Source: an uncultured Bacteroidota bacterium
Lineage (GTDB): Bacteria > Bacteroidota > Bacteroidia > NS11-12g > UBA955
Length of the DNA: 9,683 nucleotides
Direction: 5' to 3'
Assembly: GCA_903953615.1 (NCBI GenBank)
Contig: CAJBKH010000158.1
Location: forward strand, 1-9,683
The notes under the pieces are model-generated. The model made no database searches. It saw only the letters and a program-made list of their open reading frames with translations, and had not been told where the DNA came from. Of the stretch, positions 6,491-9,683 are shown piece by piece; the first letter of the stretch is position 1; every line of letters begins with the position of its first letter. The position numbers were made by a program, and so were the translations under genes.

Positions 6491-7033
6491 TTGCAGATAA
6501 AACAGTTTTTTATCATATGGTTGATACTCGCAAGCACTAGTTTAGCCTCGGCCCATAACCATGGCGACTCGCTTGTAGCCAAAACCGACACAACAGATGT
6601 TTTGAGGGGACTTGATTTAAAAACAGTGCCCGACGTTGCTGTGCTGCATAAAGTCGCCAAAAAATACATGGGCAAATGGCACCATTTATTTTTAGCCATT
6701 AAAATTGAAGAAAGTGGCAATACTGGCCACTACAGTTGGCTTTCAACCAATCATTATAACCTCTGTGGTATGCGTTTTCCGCGCAGCAGAAGAACCTACG
6801 CCATCTCCTCTACTACTACCAATTATGCTGTTTTTAGAAATTGGTTTGAGTGCATGCTCGATTTCAAAATGTACATCGATAATATCGAAACAAAATTTAT
6901 TGAAAAAAACAAACGCACGCCTAAAAATGAGATTGAAATGGTAGACTTTATGTTTAATTCATTCAACCATTTTAACAAATGGAAACGCGACATGCATATT
7001 CTCGTTAAATATGTCAAGAAAAAGTATCCTTAG
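6491..7033 (+). CDS. Exported glucosaminidase-family peptidoglycan hydrolase, non-ATG start
   Basis: 180 residues from TTG at 6491. The first 21 residues form a good signal peptide (QIKQFFIIWLILASTSLASA, cleaved after Ala-Ser-Ala). An in-frame stop at 6479-6481 lies just upstream and the first in-frame ATG is residue 60, inside the domain, so the start must be TTG (or ATT at 6488). The domain matches the glucosaminidase family (PF01832, GH73-like), which cleaves the N-acetylglucosamine bond of peptidoglycan glycan strands. Seen are LAIKIEESGNTGHYS (68-82), with Glu74 in the position of the catalytic acid of the family's A-x-x-x-E-(S/T)-G motif; NHYNLCGMRFPRSRRTYAI (87-105), equivalent to the usual N-x-NLFG-(I/M); and NYAVFRNWFECMLDFKMYI (111-129), the Tyr/Trp substrate-cleft region. 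Cys92 replaces the usual Phe. No LysM or SPOR cell-wall-binding domain is attached. Probable role: periplasmic cell-wall remodelling. Its stop codon abuts that of the convergent YdcF-like gene. Confidence 0.85.
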   Translation: MQIKQFFIIWLILASTSLASAHNHGDSLVAKTDTTDVLRGLDLKTVPDVAVLHKVAKKYMGKWHHLFLAIKIEESGNTGHYSWLSTNHYNLCGMRFPRSRRTYAISSTTTNYAVFRNWFECMLDFKMYIDNIETKFIEKNKRTPKNEIEMVDFMFNSFNHFNKWKRDMHILVKYVKKKYP

Positions 7034-7789
7034 TTAAGCTTTTAACCAGTAAACGACATAACCAACCCATTCCTTTAAAAGGCATTCCGACTTGGCCAAT
7101 GCTTCGGCAGATGGCACCAATAAATTATCAGGTGAATAATCGCGTATGGGTTTGCTATAAAAATGCGTCGCATAAAAATCAATGCCACCTCCTCTTTGTT
7201 TAAAGCACAATTTGGCCCTCGGCAAATGCCAAGCACTGCTAATTACCAATATGCCTGTTTTGATTTTGAGTGAATCTAAAATGGCTAAACTGTATTTGGC
7301 ATTCTCTAGTGTATTGCGACTTTGATTCTCAACGATTATGGCAGAATCTGGCACATGAATCGACAAAAGATAGGCCCTTACTGCATCCGCCTCCTTTACA
7401 GAATGATTCATCACACTGGCACTTCCACTGCTGATGAGGATTTTTTTTATTTTGCCTTCATGGTATAATTTAAGGGCTTGCAAAAAACGATCACTCGCTT
7501 CAAAAAAACCTGTTTTACCTGTGTTTAAATCGCGGGTAGAGAAACCACCTAATACCACGCCAACCGCATAAACAGAATCTAAATCTTTGGTTCCTTTACT
7601 TTCATACGCCTTTAACGCTTCATTCACCAAAAAACTATTCGAAAATAGAAAGAGAAGACAGGATGCTATAATTAATCTTCTTTTTCTCTTGAATTCATCT
7701 TTTGTAAAAATGGCACCCAAAAGCACAAATACAACCCACACCAGTGGCTTGATTAAGAATAACAATATTTTTGACAGAATAAAAAACAT
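7034..7789 (-). CDS. YdcF/DUF218 family membrane protein (SanA/ElyC-like)
   Basis: 251 residues from the ATG at 7789. A TTG seven codons upstream is also in frame, but it overlaps a perfect TAnnTTTG promoter element and is less likely. Two membrane segments (about 2-28 and 38-56), separated by a very basic loop (KRKRR at 34-38), precede the DUF218 domain. Domain landmarks: VVLGGF (78-83), EASDRFLQALKLYHEGKIKK (97-116), ILISSGSA (117-124), EADAVRAYLLS (133-143), SRNTLENA (157-164) and VISSAWHLPRA (182-192), which contains the conserved His188 and Arg191. Relatives include E. coli YdcF, SanA and ElyC, the last two linked to envelope integrity and peptidoglycan or lipid-carrier metabolism. The reaction catalysed is not established, so I give no gene symbol. 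It lies between a peptidoglycan hydrolase (convergent) and htpG (divergent), and is probably transcribed alone. Confidence 0.9.
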   Translation of the reverse strand: MFFILSKILLFLIKPLVWVVFVLLGAIFTKDEFKRKRRLIIASCLLFLFSNSFLVNEALKAYESKGTKDLDSVYAVGVVLGGFSTRDLNTGKTGFFEASDRFLQALKLYHEGKIKKILISSGSASVMNHSVKEADAVRAYLLSIHVPDSAIIVENQSRNTLENAKYSLAILDSLKIKTGILVISSAWHLPRAKLCFKQRGGGIDFYATHFYSKPIRDYSPDNLLVPSAEALAKSECLLKEWVGYVVYWLKA

Positions 7790-7807
7790 TTTTGTCTGCA
7801 AATATGC

Positions 7808-7815
7808 CAAAATTA
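7808..7815 (-). promoter_or_regulatory. Candidate -7 element for the YdcF-like gene
   Basis: TAATTTTG on the - strand, a perfect TAnnTTTG, ending 18 bases before the ATG at 7789. No TTG is present at the expected -33 distance, so support is partial. The 88-base gap to htpG (7790-7877) holds, on the + strand, only a one-base-longer variant, TAATTTTTG at 7835-7843, 34 bases before the htpG ATG and also without a -33 TTG. The two form an imperfect inverted repeat. No CIRCE-type heat-shock operator is visible in the gap. Confidence 0.38.
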
Positions 7816-7877
7816 CTGAATTATTTAATTGGATTAATTTTTGAAATTAAAGAAATACTTAATCGAATCAATTTAAT

Positions 7878-9680
7878 ATGAGTAAAACAGGCAGTATATC
7901 AGTCAATACCGAAAACATTTTTCCAATCATCAAGAAGTTTCTTTACAGCGATCACGAAATATTTTTAAGAGAGCTCGTATCGAATGCAACAGATGCATGC
8001 AACAAATTAAAAACATTGGCAAGTGTTGGTGAATTCAAAGGCGAAACAGGCGAATTTAAAATTGCGATTACCCTCGATGAAACCGCCAAAACCCTTACCA
8101 TTAGCGATAATGGCATTGGTATGACAGAAGAGGAAATTGAAAAGTACATCAACCAACTGGCCTTTTCTGGAGCCGAAGAATTTGTAAAACTATACAAAGA
8201 CAAAGCCGATGCCAATGTGATTGGTCATTTTGGTTTAGGTTTTTATTCTGCCTTCATGGTAGCATCGAATGTCGAAATCAATACCCTTTCTTATAAAGAA
8301 GGTGCTGAGTCGGCACACTGGACTTGCGATGGAAGCACACAGTTTACCATTGGCAAAGGCACCAAAACAGAACGCGGTACCGATATTATTTTGCACTTAG
8401 CAGAAGACAGCACTGAGTTTGCAGAAAAGTTTAAAATCTCTCAATTGCTTACCAAGTATTGTAAATTCTTACCAGTACCGATTGAGTTTGATGGCAAAAT
8501 TATCAATGAAGTAAAACCATTGTGGTTGAACAAACCGACCGATTTAAAAGACGAAGATTATATTAATTTTTACCAAACACTGTATCCGTTTTCTCAAGCG
8601 CCTTTGTTTTGGATTCATATCAATGTCGACTATCCTTTTAACTTAACAGGTATCTTATACTTCCCTAAAGTAGACAGTGCGATTGAGGCCGATAAACACA
8701 AGGTTCAGTTGTACAGCAACCAAGTATTTGTAACCGATAATGTAAAAGATATTTTACCTGAGTTCCTAATGTTATTGCATGGTGTGATTGATTCTCCAGA
8801 CATTCCATTGAACGTTTCGAGAAGTAGCTTACAAAGCGATGGCAATGTTAAAAAAATCACTTCGCACATCACCAAAAAAGTAGCCGATAAATTGAATGAA
8901 TTGTTCAAAGCAGACAGAGCCGACTTTGAAACCAAATGGCCAAACATCGACTTGTTTGTAAAATATGGCATGCTAAGTGATGAAAAATTTGCAGAGAAAG
9001 CCAAAGACTTTTGTTTACTTGAAACTACCGATGGTGCTTTTAGTACAATCACTGATTTTATTACTGAAATAAAACCGAATCAAACCGACAAAGATGGCAA
9101 CACGGTTGTATTGTATACCAACCATTCTAACGATGAGTACAGTTATATCAAAGCTGCTACTAAAAAAGGTTATAAAGTCATTAAATTAGAAGGACCGCTC
9201 GACAGTCACTTTACAGGTTATATTGAGCAGCACAATGAGAAAGTGCAATGTAAACGCGTAGATGCCGAAGCAGTAGATCGTTTGATTCCGCAAGAGACTA
9301 CCAACATTGCCTTGTTAAATGAAGAGGAATGCAAAGAACTAGTTGGTTTATTTGAAAGTGCCAATCAACAAGCTGATTTAAAATTCACAACAGAAAATTT
9401 GAATCCTGAAGATGCCTTGATTACCATTACCGAAAGCGAATACGATAGAAGAATGCGCGAGATGAGCAAGATGAATGGATTCAATATGTTTGGCAATATG
9501 CCATTGAGTTATACTGCAGTGATTAATTCCAATCACATTAAAGCTAAAAAACTCGTGAGTGAAAAAGACAATGCAAAAGCCATTGCAGAAAAAGCCTTGA
9601 ATTTGGCTTTACTTTCTAAGGGCATGTTAAAAGGAGAGAAATTAAATCAGTTCATTCACGCAGAATTAGAAAATTTATAA
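7878..9680 (+). CDS. htpG: HtpG, bacterial Hsp90 molecular chaperone
   Basis: Complete, 600 residues; ATP-driven homodimeric cytosolic chaperone that remodels late folding intermediates, often with DnaK. N-terminal GHKL ATPase domain (about 1-205): FLRELVSNATDA (29-40) with Glu32, the water-activating residue, and Asn36; DNGIGM (77-82) with Asp77, which contacts adenine; GHFGLGFYSAFMVA (116-129), the lid-closing glycine motif; GTDI (167-170). Middle domain (about 215-480): IDSPDIPLNVSRSSLQ (304-319), whose Arg315 corresponds to the ATP-sensing Arg336 of E. coli HtpG. C-terminal dimerisation domain follows, with a Met/Phe-rich amphipathic stretch MREMSKMNGFNMFGNM (526-541) at the position of the client-binding helix. 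There is no charged linker between the first two domains and no C-terminal MEEVD, as expected for a bacterial form; the length is a little below E. coli (624). No Shine-Dalgarno site; the leader is A/T-rich. Only three bases follow the stop, so any terminator is outside the window. Confidence 0.99.
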   Translation: MSKTGSISVNTENIFPIIKKFLYSDHEIFLRELVSNATDACNKLKTLASVGEFKGETGEFKIAITLDETAKTLTISDNGIGMTEEEIEKYINQLAFSGAEEFVKLYKDKADANVIGHFGLGFYSAFMVASNVEINTLSYKEGAESAHWTCDGSTQFTIGKGTKTERGTDIILHLAEDSTEFAEKFKISQLLTKYCKFLPVPIEFDGKIINEVKPLWLNKPTDLKDEDYINFYQTLYPFSQAPLFWIHINVDYPFNLTGILYFPKVDSAIEADKHKVQLYSNQVFVTDNVKDILPEFLMLLHGVIDSPDIPLNVSRSSLQSDGNVKKITSHITKKVADKLNELFKADRADFETKWPNIDLFVKYGMLSDEKFAEKAKDFCLLETTDGAFSTITDFITEIKPNQTDKDGNTVVLYTNHSNDEYSYIKAATKKGYKVIKLEGPLDSHFTGYIEQHNEKVQCKRVDAEAVDRLIPQETTNIALLNEEECKELVGLFESANQQADLKFTTENLNPEDALITITESEYDRRMREMSKMNGFNMFGNMPLSYTAVINSNHIKAKKLVSEKDNAKAIAEKALNLALLSKGMLKGEKLNQFIHAELENL

Positions 9681-9683
9681 ACA

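Noticed and set aside
7033..7046. Small inverted repeat GTTAA-GCTT-TTAAC across the convergent stop codons
   Set aside because: Only five A/T-rich pairs and no T-run; too weak to be a terminator.
7790..7810. TTG start at 7810 for the YdcF-like gene
   Set aside because: The TTG is itself part of the TAATTTTG promoter-like element, and an ATG seven codons later gives a normal membrane-anchored N-terminus.
8705..9052. Open frame of 115 codons on the - strand inside htpG, and a shorter one at 7952-8215
   Set aside because: Antisense to conserved HtpG middle and N-terminal domains; composition is that of reversed codons and no start signal is seen.
1..9683. A defence, mobile or secondary-metabolite system
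   Set aside because: No transposase, integrase, restriction, toxin-antitoxin, CRISPR, phage or biosynthetic gene is present, and composition looks uniform across the window. It reads as an ordinary chromosomal region.

Overview
The window looks like a stretch of chromosome from a member of the Bacteroidota. Evidence: a TonB-dependent receptor with an N-terminal carboxypeptidase-regulatory-like domain paired with a DUF4249 lipoprotein, a DUF4837 protein, perfect TAnnTTTG promoter elements, no recognisable Shine-Dalgarno sites, and AT-rich DNA with Asn/Lys/Ile-rich proteins. I would not name a genus. Coding density is very high: nine genes, no gene-free stretch above about 120 bases, and no tRNA, rRNA, CRISPR array, insertion sequence or phage gene visible.

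Layout. Positions 1-2460 (+) hold a tightly packed operon: a DUF4837 protein cut by the left edge, purN (purine biosynthesis), and an exported zinc-dependent phospholipase C / S1-P1 nuclease-fold enzyme. Reading frames overlap by 1 and 4 bases. Positions 2461-3002 (+) hold a small stand-alone OmpA-domain protein with its own promoter. Positions 3010-6370 (-) hold a two-gene outer-membrane uptake unit: the TonB-dependent receptor is upstream and the DUF4249 lipoprotein starts one base after its stop. The 120-base gap 6371-6490 carries back-to-back candidate promoters for the receptor and for a divergent exported glucosaminidase-family peptidoglycan hydrolase (6491-7033, +). That gene ends directly against the stop codon of a membrane-anchored YdcF/DUF218 protein read from the other strand (7034-7789, -). 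Divergent from the latter is htpG, the bacterial Hsp90, complete at 7878-9680.

How the genes fit together. Seven of the nine products are predicted to be envelope, periplasmic or surface proteins (DUF4837, phospholipase/nuclease-like, OmpA, TonB receptor, DUF4249, glucosaminidase, YdcF). The other two, PurN and HtpG, are cytoplasmic housekeeping proteins. The receptor and DUF4249 very likely work as one uptake complex of unknown substrate. The rest appear to be ordinary neighbours rather than one pathway. I found no convincing undescribed system. The points most worth following are the metal site of the phospholipase/nuclease-like enzyme, the extended charged linker in the receptor, the non-ATG start and altered core motif of the glucosaminidase, and TAnnTTTG elements placed only 10-18 bases before start codons.
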